Numbered from the stretch's first letter, positions 8,676 to 19,476 are shown. The stretch: DNA of 64,000 bases from DASWIG01 sp965371445 (GCA_965371445.1 CBDUYN010000025.1:1-64000); one strand, 5' to 3'. Notes: generated by a model from the sequence alone, not told the origin. Program-made: numbers and translations.

Positions 8676-8912
8676 GGGGGTGACTCTTGTACCGGGCTTT
8701 TCTTCCACCGGTGACATTCGTTACGGTCCCCTTTCCACCCCAAGCGACCTTCACGTCCAAATCGAGGGGTAAAGCAGAGTAGGCAGCGGTGGAAAGCGAT
8801 CAGATGTCGGCCTCTAGGAGGGTAATCCCCGGCAGACCCGACAGGGGGGTGGAAACGAGACCGTAATAAATGTCACCGGTGGAAAAAAAGCCCGGTACAA
8901 AAGTCACCCCCC
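8676..8912. mobile_element. MITE-like element bounded by ~66-bp inverted repeats
   Basis: Bases 8676-8741 (starting gggggtgactcttgtaccgg) are nearly the reverse complement of 8845-8912, with only a handful of differences by eye. Both arms contain a ttgtaccgggcttttt block and ccaccggtgacatt. They flank about 100 bases with no ORF. The whole unit is about 237 bases and starts 17 bases after the stop of the DUF1028 gene. Long terminal inverted repeats around a short non-coding core are the hallmark of non-autonomous transposable elements. The transcript could also fold into a long hairpin and serve as a terminator. Confidence 0.6.
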
Positions 8913-9250
8913 TGCATCCCTGGGCTCGGCCGCGCCCCTGCGGTGGATCCGACGGCGGCGGCTGGCGGGAAGCCACCGCCGGCAAGCCGAGGACCGCCGG
9001 GGGCCGCGGCGGCCGGCGCCCATCGCTCCTGTCCGTCCCTTCCGGCCTCCCTTCCTGGCCCAGGTCCCGGACGCCCGGACACTGCCGTTTTCAGTCAGCC
9101 CGAAGGTCGTGGCCCCTCCCAAAACGCCTCCTGCGGCAGCTTCCGGCGGTTTGCCGATGCCGGCTCACCTCTTCTTCCGCCACCACAACCCACCCAGGAC
9201 GCCCCCTTCCATGTCCCGGAGCACCTTCGCTCGATGCAGGAGCTCTCTTC
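8913..9250. other. Gene-free GC-rich spacer
   Basis: Between the inverted-repeat element and the palindrome array. The open frames here are proline- and arginine-rich and carry no recognisable motif. Nothing supported. Confidence 0.4.
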
Positions 9251-9409
9251 ACGCCGTCCGCAGGCGGTGCGCACGGTGTGGGACGTCCTCCTCATGCCGT
9301 CCGCAGCCGCTGCGGACAGCATAGATGTTCCGGACGCGCCGTCCGCAGCCGCTGCGAACGGCGTGTCCCGGGCTTGAAACGTCCTCTGCAGCCGCTGCGG
9401 ACGACATGT
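9251..9409. repeat. Array of four REP-like palindromes
   Basis: Four imperfect palindromes built on gtccgcag-ccg-ctgcggac lie at about 9251-9279, 9294-9322, 9334-9366 and 9379-9409, spaced 40-45 bases apart. The second is nearly perfect (atgccgtccgcag then ctgcggacagcat). A half-unit (cgtctgcagcgtcagg) follows at about 9426 and reaches the stop codon of the XdhC-YHS gene. Palindromic arrays directly after the last gene of an operon often stabilise mRNA or terminate transcription. The intervening sequences are short and similar in size but unrelated to one another. Confidence 0.65.
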
Positions 9410-9436
9410 AGGAGGTGAAACACATCGTCTGCAGCG

Positions 9437-10482
9437 TCAGGATTTGCCGGAAGAGAATTCGATTGGAGCCCCCGCCAGGTAAGCCTCCGGCTCCGCGGAG
9501 AACCTCTGCAAGCAACCCGCGCAGCAGAAGTAGTAGAACTCGCCCTCGTGCTCGACGCTCGGACGCTCGTCGCCGACCTCGACGGTCATCCCGCAGACCG
9601 GATCGACCGCGGTACCCGCTGCTTTCGCCTCGCCACAGCAACTCTGCGACGGCTCCGCGGAAGCGACTTCCCGCGTCTCCTCCGTCGTAGCCGCCGTAAG
9701 CTCGCTGCCGCGCCGCAACTGGACGATCTCCGCCAGGATCGCCAGCGCGATCTCGTCGCCCCGGCGGGCGCCGAGGTCGAGGCCCGCCGGGATCTTCAGA
9801 CGCGCCAGGTCGGCGTCGCCGAACCCTTCACCTCGCAGGTACTCCAAGATGGGCTCCGCCCGCTTGCGGCTCGCCACCAGCCCCACGTACGGCGCCGCCG
9901 TCTTGAGGGCGGCGACGAGCGCCGGCTCGTCGTAGTGGCCGTGGGTGGCCACCACGACGAAGGTCGACGCATCGGCATGCTCGGCGAGCTCGGCGAGGTC
10001 GCGCACCACCTCGTCGGCATGCGCCATCGCCGTGCCGCCCTCCTCGCCGGGATCGACGACGATCGTCCGGTAGGCGAGCGCCCGCCCCAGGTGTGCCAGC
10101 GCCTGAGCCACCGGCAAATGGCCGACGATCAGAAGCCTCGGCTTCGGTTGCTGCGGCTCGACGTAGATGTCGAGCGTACCGCCGGAAAAGCAGCTCATCG
10201 CCACCTCCTTCAAGCCTTCACGCGGCGGCCCCGAGCCCGGCTCCGGGGTGATGCGGATCAACCGGCTGCGGCCGTCGGCGAGCGCGCCGAGCGCCTCCTG
10301 GATCACCGTCGGCTGCGCGCAGCTGCCGCCGATCCAGCCAAACATGACGCCGTCGACCGTGACGATCGCCTTGTCGCCCGGCTTGCCCGACGTCGGCCGC
10401 TCGGCCCGCACCACCGTCGCCGTGGCGAAGGGCTCGCCCCGTTCGACGAGCTCGTGGGCCTTGGTAAAGAACTCGTCGTACA

Positions 10483-10483
<1 letters not shown>
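9437..10483 (-). CDS. XdhC/CoxI-family maturation factor fused to a YHS metal-binding domain
   Basis: A 348-residue protein at the 3' end of the CO dehydrogenase operon. Residues 1-110 are an XdhC/CoxI N-terminal domain (ATVVRAERPTSGKPGDKAIV, then GWIGGSCAQP with C55). Residues 115-260 are its Rossmann half (PRLLIVGHLPVAQALAHLGR; ATHGHYDEPALV). Residues about 292-335 are a YHS domain (DPVCGMTVEVG with C297, YYFCCAGCLQRF with C320, C321 and C324), preceded by C282-C283. XdhC proteins equip molybdenum cofactor for xanthine dehydrogenase-family enzymes. YHS domains occur in copper and other metal-handling proteins. A role in finishing the Mo-Cu centre is inferred. The ATG overlaps the coxL stop (TGATG), setting the start at 10483. 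Confidence 0.85.
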
Positions 10484-12914
<2,431 letters not shown>

Positions 12915-12918
<4 letters not shown>

Positions 12919-13406
12919 TCGCTCACCTCCTGGACGTCTTTCATCTTCTCCGCCGCGTAGCGGATCGCCGCGACGATGTTGTTGTAACCGGTGCAGCGGC
13001 AAAGGTTGCCCGAGATCCCCTGGCGGATCTCCTCCTCGGTGGGATCGGGGTTTTTCGCCAGCAGCGCGCGAGCGGTCAGGATCATGCCCGGGGTGCAGTA
13101 GCCGCACTGCAAGCCGTGCTCTTCCCAGAAACCCTCCTGGAGCGGATGGAGCTCGCCGTTTTGGGCGACGCCTTCGATGGTCAGAACCTCGGCGCCGTCG
13201 GCCTGGACCGCGAAAACGGTGCAGCTCTTGACGACGCGTCCGTCGAGGCTCACGGTACAGGCGCCGCAACTCGTCGTGTCGCAGCCGATGTGGGTACCGG
13301 TCAGCTCGAGGTTCTCGCGTAGGAAGTGGACGAGAAGGGTGCGTGCCTCGACCTCGCCGCTCCTCTCCTCGCCGTTGACGTTCATGGTGATCGTATGCTG
13401 GCTCAT
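12915..13406 (-). CDS. coxS: Carbon monoxide dehydrogenase small (2Fe-2S) subunit
   Basis: The 163-residue iron-sulfur subunit. The N-terminal plant-type ferredoxin domain has C42, C47, C50 and C62 (GCDTTSCGACTVSL, then KSCTVF). The C-terminal helical domain binds a second 2Fe-2S cluster through C101, C104, C136 and C138 (QCGYCTPGM, GNLCRCTGY). All eight ligands are present. It relays electrons from the Mo-Cu centre to the FAD of CoxM. The start at 13406 overlaps the coxM stop by four bases (ATGA), and its own stop overlaps coxL the same way, so translation of M, S and L is coupled. Confidence 0.95.
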
Positions 13407-14284
13407 CGCTTCACCTCCTGGCCTCGCGCGCGCTCGACGGCCTTCTTGACCGCACGCTTGATCAACACCCGGGTCACGTCGCGTTTGTACTCCACCGAGC
13501 CCCGCAGGTCGGGAGAGGGATCGCATTGGGCTGCGGCTGCCTGACCGGCCGCCTCCAGCACCCCGTCGCTCGGTGCCTTGCCGGCCAGGACGGCCTCGGC
13601 GTCGGTGGCGCGCATCGGCACCGGATTGAGGTTGGTGAGGCCGATGCGGACGTCACGGATTACGTCGCCCTCGAGGGTGAGTTGGACGGCCACGGCCGAG
13701 ATGGCGTAGTCGCCCACCTTGCGCTCGAGCTTGAGGTAGGCGCCACCGGCCCCGGGCCCGGGCGACGGGACGCGGATCGCGGTCAAGACCTCGTCGGGCC
13801 TGAGCGCGCTCTCGAAGAGGCCGACGAAGAACTCGTCGATCGGGATCGTGCGCTCGCCGCCGGGACCGCGGGCCACAACCTCGGCGCCCAGCGCGAGCAT
13901 TACCGCCGGGTGGTCGTTGGCCGGATCGGCGTGCGCGATGTTGCCCCCCACGGTCGCCTGGTTGCGCACCAGCGGGTCCGCGATGACGGCGGTGGCATCC
14001 GAAAGGAGCGGATACTTCGTCCGCACCAGGTCCGATTCCTCCAGCATCACCTCGCGGACGAGGCCACCGATCAGAAGATGGCCGTTTTCTTCGCGCAGAC
14101 GGTCGAGGCCCGGAATCCGGCGGATGTCGACCAGCACCTCGGGATGTGCCAGGCGAAAGCGCATGGCCGGGATCAGGCTCTGGCCGCCGGAGAGGATCTT
14201 GGCGGCCTCGCCGTGCTCCGTGAGCAGGCCAATCGCCTCCTCCAGGCTGGTCGGTGAGTAGTAGTCGAAGGCTCCTGGGATCAT
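13403..14284 (-). CDS. coxM: Carbon monoxide dehydrogenase medium (FAD) subunit
   Basis: The 293-residue flavoprotein subunit. The FAD-binding motifs of the family are intact: AKILSGGQSLIP at about residues 28-39 and NQATVGGNIAHADPANDHP at about 107-125. It starts MIPGAFDYYSPTSLEEA, a typical CoxM beginning. It passes electrons from the iron-sulfur subunit to the respiratory chain. The ATG overlaps the coxE stop by four bases (14281-14284). The order on the transcript is coxD, coxE, coxM, coxS, coxL, xdhC-YHS. This differs from the classical coxMSLDEFG order because D and E come first. Confidence 0.93.
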   Translation of the reverse strand: MIPGAFDYYSPTSLEEAIGLLTEHGEAAKILSGGQSLIPAMRFRLAHPEVLVDIRRIPGLDRLREENGHLLIGGLVREVMLEESDLVRTKYPLLSDATAVIADPLVRNQATVGGNIAHADPANDHPAVMLALGAEVVARGPGGERTIPIDEFFVGLFESALRPDEVLTAIRVPSPGPGAGGAYLKLERKVGDYAISAVAVQLTLEGDVIRDVRIGLTNLNPVPMRATDAEAVLAGKAPSDGVLEAAGQAAAAQCDPSPDLRGSVEYKRDVTRVLIKRAVKKAVERARGQEVKR

Positions 14285-15501
14285 GCTGACTCCTCCTTGG
14301 ACTCTGTGGGCAGGGTTCTCTCAAGTGATTCGTTGACCAAGACCGCACGGTTTGGCCCGGTTCGCCGCGCGGGTAAAGATCGAAGGTGCTCGGCCAGCTG
14401 ATCGAGGCTCTGCAAGTTGTGGACGGGCAGGAAGTCGTCGACGTAGGGCAGGACGGCCGACATCCCCGCGACGCGCGGCTCGTAGCTCGTGCGTCCGGCC
14501 AGCGGATTGAGCCAGATGAGGCGATAGGAGCGGTGGTGGAGATAGCGCATCTCGCGGCTCAGAAGGTCGGCGTCGCCACGTTCCCAGCCGTCGCTGACCA
14601 TCAGGACGACCGCGCCGCGGCGAAGAACGCGCCGGCTCCAGTGTCGGTTGAAAGCGCTCAGGCTCTCGCCGATCCGGGTGCCACCACCCCAGTCGATGAC
14701 CTGGCGCGCCGCCATCTCGATCGCGCGATCGACGTTGCGAAGCCGCAGTTGCGGCGTAAGCCGGGAAAGCCGCGTGGCGAAAACGAAGGCCTCGACGTCG
14801 TCGAGGCTGTGGCTTAAGCTGTAAAAAAACTGCAAGACGAGCCGCGAGTACTTCTCCATCGAGCCGCTGATGTCGGCGATCAGGACGACAGGCCGGTCCT
14901 TGACCTTCTCGCTGCGCCGCGGCAGGGAGAGGGGCACGGCGCCGTAGCGGGCCGTTTCCCGCAGAGTCCTCGTGAGGTCGACCGTCTTGCCACGGTCGTC
15001 GGGCACGAGGCGCCGGGTCTTGCGCCGGCTCGCCGCGAAACGGATCTTCAGGATGAGCTGGCGAACGGCAAGAAGCTCCTCCGGCGTCATCTCGGAGAAC
15101 TCCTTGCTCCGCAGACTCTCCAGAGGGCTGTAGGTGCCCGACCGGTCGACGACGTCGACCTCCGCGTCGAAGCGCCGGGCCTTGTAGGCCATGTAGCTCG
15201 CGACGGTAAACGCCTGTTCGCCGCCGGGGTGGCGCCGGGGAGGTGCGCTTCGCGGACGCCGCGGCGGATCGCCCGGGACGCGGAAGAAACGGTAGAAGAG
15301 CGCGTCAAAAACGGCAAGGTCCTCGCGGCGGGTCACGAGAAGCGACCGGGCGGCGTGGTAGAGCTGGGTCCGCTCGCCCACGTCGATCCAATCCAGAGCG
15401 CGAACGAAGCTCATCGTCTGGTGCAAAGACAGCGGCAGCCCGGCTCGGCGCAACGCGCGGGTGAAGAGCAGGAGGTTCGAAAGCCAGGGTGCTGCGCTCA
15501 C
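14281..15501 (-). CDS. coxE: VWA-domain protein for CO dehydrogenase maturation
   Basis: A 406-residue protein whose C-terminal half is a von Willebrand A domain with the MIDAS metal site DISGSMEKYS (D210-S214) and later MVSDGWERGDADLL. The N-terminal half is the CoxE-like helical region (LFTRALRRAGLPLSLHQT; DALFYRFFR; EELLAVRQLILKIRF). In Oligotropha, CoxE works with the AAA+ protein CoxD to build the copper-sulfur part of the active site. Here it overlaps the coxD stop by four bases and precedes coxM. It is probably cytoplasmic, since I see no signal or membrane segment. Confidence 0.88.
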   Translation of the reverse strand: MSAAPWLSNLLLFTRALRRAGLPLSLHQTMSFVRALDWIDVGERTQLYHAARSLLVTRREDLAVFDALFYRFFRVPGDPPRRPRSAPPRRHPGGEQAFTVASYMAYKARRFDAEVDVVDRSGTYSPLESLRSKEFSEMTPEELLAVRQLILKIRFAASRRKTRRLVPDDRGKTVDLTRTLRETARYGAVPLSLPRRSEKVKDRPVVLIADISGSMEKYSRLVLQFFYSLSHSLDDVEAFVFATRLSRLTPQLRLRNVDRAIEMAARQVIDWGGGTRIGESLSAFNRHWSRRVLRRGAVVLMVSDGWERGDADLLSREMRYLHHRSYRLIWLNPLAGRTSYEPRVAGMSAVLPYVDDFLPVHNLQSLDQLAEHLRSLPARRTGPNRAVLVNESLERTLPTESKEESA

Positions 15502-16391
15502 GCGGGGTCCTCCTCGCTGGCCTGCGTGACCAGCTGCTCGGTGAGCGGGCCGCGCAGCCGGTCGACGTCGTCCTGGTATTTGAGGAGGAAGCCGAGCGTC
15601 GCCTCGACGACCGCCGGATCGAGCTCGACGGTCCCGAGGTGCCCCAGGGCGCCGGCCCAGTCGAGGGTCTCGGAGACGCCCGGCAGCTTGTAGAGGTCCT
15701 CGCCCCGCAACGCCTGGACGAAGGTGACGACCTGGGCGCTCAAGCGCTCCGAGATGCCCGGCACCTTGAGCTGGAGGATCTCGATCTCCCGTTCGCGCGA
15801 CGGGTACTCGATCCAGTGGTAGACGCAGCGGCGCTTCAGGGCGTCGTGGACCTCGCGGGTACGGTTCGAGGTGATGAGCGTCACCGGCGTGTGCCGCGCC
15901 GTGAGCGTCCCGATCTCAGGGACGGTGATCTGGAAATCGGCGAGGAGCTCCAGGAGGAAGCTCTCGAATTCGTCGTCGGCCCGGTCGAGCTCGTCGATGA
16001 GCAGGACCGGCGCTTTTTCGTGGCTCGCGTCGATGGCCTTGAGGAGCGGCCGTTTCAGGAGGTACTTCTCGGCGAAGAGGTCCTCGACCGCCGGGCTGTC
16101 GCCGTTTTGGCCCTGGCGCGCCTGGATCTCCAGCAGCTGCCGCGGGTAGTTCCACTCGTAGACCGCCTGCTGGAGGCTCAGGCCCTCGTAGCACTGGAGA
16201 CGGATCATCTCGGTGTCGAGGACGCGGGCCAGGACCTTGGCGAGCTCGGTCTTGCCGACGCCGGGCTCGCCCTCGAGGAAGAGGGGCTTCGCCATCTTGA
16301 GGGCGAGATAGAGGCTCGTCGAAAGGCCCGTGTCGGCAATGTAGGAATGCCGAGAGAGACTCCCGGTCACGCTGGCGATGGAGTCGAACAT
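15498..16391 (-). CDS. coxD: MoxR-type AAA+ ATPase for CO dehydrogenase maturation
   Basis: A 297-residue MoxR-family AAA+ ATPase. It has Walker A GEPGVGKT (residues 41-48), Walker B LLIDELDRAD (D133, E134), sensor SNRTREV and an arginine-rich ALKRRC region. CoxD is the chaperone-like ATPase that, with VWA partner CoxE, is needed to insert sulfur and copper next to molybdenum in CoxL. It is the first gene of the cox operon. It starts at 16391, about 20 bases downstream of the inverted repeat noted at 16410-16440. Every following junction in the operon is an overlapping stop/start. Confidence 0.88.
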   Translation of the reverse strand: MFDSIASVTGSLSRHSYIADTGLSTSLYLALKMAKPLFLEGEPGVGKTELAKVLARVLDTEMIRLQCYEGLSLQQAVYEWNYPRQLLEIQARQGQNGDSPAVEDLFAEKYLLKRPLLKAIDASHEKAPVLLIDELDRADDEFESFLLELLADFQITVPEIGTLTARHTPVTLITSNRTREVHDALKRRCVYHWIEYPSREREIEILQLKVPGISERLSAQVVTFVQALRGEDLYKLPGVSETLDWAGALGHLGTVELDPAVVEATLGFLLKYQDDVDRLRGPLTEQLVTQASEEDPA

Positions 16392-16409
16392 GGTGTCGTC
16401 GTGCTGGGC

Positions 16410-16440
16410 GCTAGGGCCACGCCGACCCTAGCAGATCTGC
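16410..16440. promoter_or_regulatory. Inverted repeats upstream of the cox operon
   Basis: GCTAGGG (16410-16416) and CCCTAGC (16426-16432) form a 7-base inverted repeat with a 9-base spacer. It abuts the 10-base palindrome GCAGATCTGC (16431-16440). They lie 19-49 bases upstream of the coxD start in the 114-base gap after the phosphatase gene. They could be an operator for cox expression or the terminator of the upstream gene; no T-run follows, which favours an operator. Confidence 0.4.
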
Positions 16441-16505
16441 TCACAGGCAGAAAAGCCCAGGCGGGGGAAGCGCACAGGCCTCCAGGTACCAGGGCGCGGA
16501 TGGCC

Positions 16506-17498
16506 TCACGCATCCGCCGGCGCCGCCCGGCGGATGGCCATGAGGGTCAGGTCGTCGGCCGCCGGCGTCCCCGCCTGGAAGGCCTGGAGGTCGCGCAGAC
16601 AGGCACCGACGAGATCGGCGGCGCAACCCGCCTCCGAGTGTGCCAGCAACGCCGCTGCGCGCTCGAGACCGTACTCCTCCTGCCGCACGTTGCGCCCCTC
16701 CGACAGACCGTCGGTGTGGAGGAAGAGGACATCGCCGGGATCGAGGCGGAGCCTCTCGGCAGCAAAGCCGACGTTCGCGAACATGCCCACCGGCACCCCC
16801 GTCGCGGGCAGCGAGGTCACCTCGCCCCAGCGCAGCAGGAGCGGCGGGCAATGGCCGGCGTTGACGATCTCGATCTCCCCGTCGGCCGTCGCCCGGCCGC
16901 AGACGATCGTGGCGTAGTGCTGGGCGAGAGTGCTCTCGCAGAACAGGCGGTTGGCGCGCTCGACGAGCTCGGGAAGCGGCGGGCCCGAGGCGACGAGACC
17001 GCGGAAGATCGCCTTCAGATGCGACATCAGGATCGATGCCGAGACCCCCTTGCCGCTGATATCGCCGAAGACGAAGTACAGGTCGCGGCGGTCCTCCGCC
17101 GGCGTGATTAGGTCGCAGTAGTCGCCGCTCACCGGGCCGGCGGGCTGGTAGTGGTAGTGGACATCCCAGCCGTCGACCACGAGATCGCGCTGCGGTAGCA
17201 ACGCCTCCTGGATCTCCGCCGCGGTCTGGAGGTCGCGCTCCAGCGCCCGGCGCTGGCCGTCGTCCAGGCAGCCGAGGCAGGTGCAGACCAGGGGATCGGC
17301 GAACAGCCGCTCGCCCTCGATCGGATCGCGGCATACCTCGCACCGGCCGTACGTGCCGGCGTCGATCCGCCCCAGAGCGGAATCCACTTCCCGGAGCAGG
17401 CTCTCGAGGTAGGCCCCCCCGGTGGCCACAGCCGCCGCGAGCCGGCCGCGGCGGTCGAGGAGCTGCTGCTGCAGGACGTTCTCGCTGACGGCTTCCAT
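16506..17498 (-). CDS. SpoIIE-type PP2C phosphatase with N-terminal DksA/TraR-like zinc finger
   Basis: A 330-residue protein. Residues about 30-80 resemble a DksA/TraR zinc finger: an alpha-helical start, GTYGRCEVCRDPIEGERL with C53 and C56, then CTCLGCL with C72, C74 and C77. Residues about 95-325 are a SpoIIE/RsbU PP2C phosphatase: PVSGDYCDL, VFGDISGKG, FLHTDGLSE and ADDLTLMAI carry the metal-binding aspartates. Such phosphatases usually act on anti-anti-sigma factors in partner-switching cascades; the helix ETAAEIQEALLP-like linker is typical of RsbU relatives. The start is supported by GGAGGAG. It lies upstream of coxD on the same strand and might share regulation with it, but the 114-base gap leaves this open. 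Confidence 0.88.
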   Translation of the reverse strand: MEAVSENVLQQQLLDRRGRLAAAVATGGAYLESLLREVDSALGRIDAGTYGRCEVCRDPIEGERLFADPLVCTCLGCLDDGQRRALERDLQTAAEIQEALLPQRDLVVDGWDVHYHYQPAGPVSGDYCDLITPAEDRRDLYFVFGDISGKGVSASILMSHLKAIFRGLVASGPPLPELVERANRLFCESTLAQHYATIVCGRATADGEIEIVNAGHCPPLLLRWGEVTSLPATGVPVGMFANVGFAAERLRLDPGDVLFLHTDGLSEGRNVRQEEYGLERAAALLAHSEAGCAADLVGACLRDLQAFQAGTPAADDLTLMAIRRAAPADA

Positions 17499-17574
17499 GA
17501 CGGCTCCTCCATGCTTGTGGATAACCCCGGTTTCTGGTGCCGGACACCGCTAAGCATATACGAAGAAACGACTT

Positions 17575-17687
17575 GATCGACGATCAGACCCTCGTGGTCC
17601 CCGCGGAGGACGCACGACGGGGTGTGCGACGCGTTGCGACAGCGCCATTTCGAACTGATCCGGCTGCCCTACGAGGCGGTCTACCGG
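17575..17687 (+). pseudogene. Duplicated 3' piece of the amidinotransferase gene
   Basis: These 113 bases match 23390-23504, the penultimate part of the amidinotransferase gene. I see about five substitutions and a two-base gap that breaks the frame. The matching region encodes DDQTIVVPAEEAHDGVCDAL...IRLPYEAVYR. The copy stops just before the catalytic cysteine codon. It has no start and is flanked by unrelated fragments. Confidence 0.75.
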
Positions 17688-17760
17688 TTCGACGAGTGGC
17701 GGGCGACCTGGGATTGGAGACGGCAGGACCCCCCGAGCTCTTCCTGGCGAGCGGCCGGCG

Positions 17761-17895
17761 CTGCCCCTGGCCGGCGCCTTCGGTATGCGCCGGACCCGCT
17801 TCTTACTCTTCGACAGCCTCGGAGCCGTGCTGTGGATCGGCTCCACCGAAATGAAGGAGGAGCCCACCATGTACGACCGGGCCGCCGATCCGTAA
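17761..17895 (+). pseudogene. DedA-family membrane protein C-terminal fragment
   Basis: The plus frame reads PLAGAFGMRRTRFLLFDSLG followed by AVLWIGS and then a short tail to the TAA at 17893. The pattern GxxGMRRxRFLLFDxLGAVLW is typical of the late part of DedA (VTT-domain) membrane proteins. Only about 40 codons remain, with no start. Confidence 0.4.
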
Positions 17896-17977
17896 AAACA
17901 CCCCCGTGTTTTGACGCCGAGAACGTCGAAACACCCCCGTGTTTTTGTGCTAGAGTGACGGAAACACCCCCGTGTTT
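17895..17977. promoter_or_regulatory. Three phased palindromes upstream of the AAA/DUF4143 gene
   Basis: The 16-base palindrome aaacacccccgtgttt occurs three times, at about 17896-17911, 17929-17944 and 17962-17977. The spacing is exactly 33 bases, about three turns of the helix, so all copies face the same side. The last ends 20 bases before the ATG at 17998. This is the geometry of a multi-site operator for a dimeric repressor. The spacer sequences differ, so it is not a simple tandem duplication. Confidence 0.6.
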
Positions 17978-17997
17978 CGACGCCAGAGGCTCCATCC

Positions 17998-19380
17998 ATG
18001 TACTTCCCACGCCATCTCGACCCCGTCCTGGACGAGTGGAGCCGTACGGCCGACCGCAAGCCTCTCGTCCTCCGTGGTGCCCGACAGACGGGCAAATCGT
18101 CGTCCGTGCGGCGTTTCGGCGAGCGCTTCGACCTCTTCCTGGAGCTCAACCTCGAACGCTACGAGGATCTGAAGCTCGTGCGCTCCAGCCGTTCGGCGGC
18201 GGAGCTGCTGCGCGCGGTCGCCGCCCGGCACAACGTCGCCCGCTTCCCGGAGCGGACGCTCCTTTTTCTCGACGAGATCCAGGAGAGCCCGGACGCCGTC
18301 GGCTGGCTGCGGTTCTTCCGCGAGGACCATCCGGAGCTCCACGTCGTGGCGGCGGGCTCGCTCCTCGAGGTCCGGCTCCAGGAGCGGGGCTTCTCGTTCC
18401 CGGTCGGCCGGGTGACGTTTCGGGCGCTGCGACCGCTCGGCTTCTTCGAGTTCCTGGCGGCGGTGGGTCGCGACGTCCTGCGCGACGAGCTACGGCGGGC
18501 CCTGGCCGAGGGCCGTCCGGCGGCCGAGGCGCTCCACCAGCAGGCTCTGGAGCTTCTCCGCGACTACCTGTGGGTCGGCGGCATGCCGGAGGCCGTGAAA
18601 CGTTGGGTCGCCGACGGCAATCCGGCCGCCGTCCGCGAGGTCCACTCGGACCTCGTCCAGGCGCTTGCCGAGGACGTCCAGAAGTACCGTGGCGTGCGCG
18701 ACGTCGAGTACCTGGAGGCGGCTTTCGAGAACCTTCCGGCATATTACGGACAGCGCTTCAAGTACGAGCAGTTCGCCCCGGGGTACCGTTCGCAGCAGAT
18801 GAAAGCGGCCCTCTCGAAGCTCGAGAGCACGTTTCTCCTGACCCGGGTCTGGCCCACGAGCTCGCTACGGCCGCCGTTCCAGGTGCGCCGCCGTTCGGCA
18901 CCGAAGCTGCTGCCGCTCGACGTCGGCCTGGCGACGTTCGCGCTCACCAGCCGTTTCACCGACATCCGGACGTCTCGCCTCGACCGCCTGCTCGAAGGAC
19001 GGCTGGCGGAGATCTTCGTGGGCCAACAACTGCTCACCGGACGTCAGGTCCGCCCCGAGACCCTCCACTTCTGGGTCAGCGAGTCGTCGCGCAATAACGC
19101 CGAGGTCGACTACGTCGTCGAGAGGGCCGGGCACCTCCTGCCGATCGAGGTCAAGGCCTCGGCCTCCGGGTCGCTCAAGTCGCTCCACCAGCTGCTGTGG
19201 CGGGCCGGCTTGAGCCGTGGCGTCCGGCTTCACGAGGGGCCTCATCTCGACGAGGAGCACACCGTCAAGATGACCGACGGTGGCCTCTCGTACCGTCTAC
19301 TCTCGTTGCCGCTCTACCTGGCGGAGGAGGTGGCAACCCTTCCCGATTCCGACGCAGCCTTCCCCGACGAGCTGTGCTAA
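17998..19380 (+). CDS. AAA+ ATPase with DUF4143 domain
   Basis: A 460-residue member of the common AAA_14/DUF4143 family. Walker A is GARQTGKS (residues 27-34), Walker B is LLFLDEIQE (D92, E93), and a sensor-like AAGSLLEV follows. The C-terminal DUF4143 region ends with a nuclease-like pattern (WVSESSRNNAEVDYVVE then LLPIEVKA), matching the degenerate PD-(D/E)xK seen in this family. Function is not established; family members often sit in variable islands. The start is the ATG at 17998 right after three phased palindromes. It is monocistronic, with gene debris on both sides, and length is normal. Confidence 0.85.
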   Translation: MYFPRHLDPVLDEWSRTADRKPLVLRGARQTGKSSSVRRFGERFDLFLELNLERYEDLKLVRSSRSAAELLRAVAARHNVARFPERTLLFLDEIQESPDAVGWLRFFREDHPELHVVAAGSLLEVRLQERGFSFPVGRVTFRALRPLGFFEFLAAVGRDVLRDELRRALAEGRPAAEALHQQALELLRDYLWVGGMPEAVKRWVADGNPAAVREVHSDLVQALAEDVQKYRGVRDVEYLEAAFENLPAYYGQRFKYEQFAPGYRSQQMKAALSKLESTFLLTRVWPTSSLRPPFQVRRRSAPKLLPLDVGLATFALTSRFTDIRTSRLDRLLEGRLAEIFVGQQLLTGRQVRPETLHFWVSESSRNNAEVDYVVERAGHLLPIEVKASASGSLKSLHQLLWRAGLSRGVRLHEGPHLDEEHTVKMTDGGLSYRLLSLPLYLAEEVATLPDSDAAFPDELC

Positions 19381-19476
19381 AAGAATCCACGCGAGCCTGA
19401 CAATGGAATGGGGCGGCTGAAGTGGGGGAAGACCGACAAGCGCTCATGGAGGAGCCTGGACGGAGTACGAACTCGT

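Noticed and set aside
7264..8760. A 498-codon minus-strand ORF
   Set aside because: Mostly antisense of the DUF1028 gene. Only its last about 80 codons, outside that gene, look like a real TPR remnant, which I list separately.
9251..9409. The palindrome array as a CRISPR
   Set aside because: Units are palindromic and diverged, intervals are only about 12-15 bases, and no cas genes are nearby.
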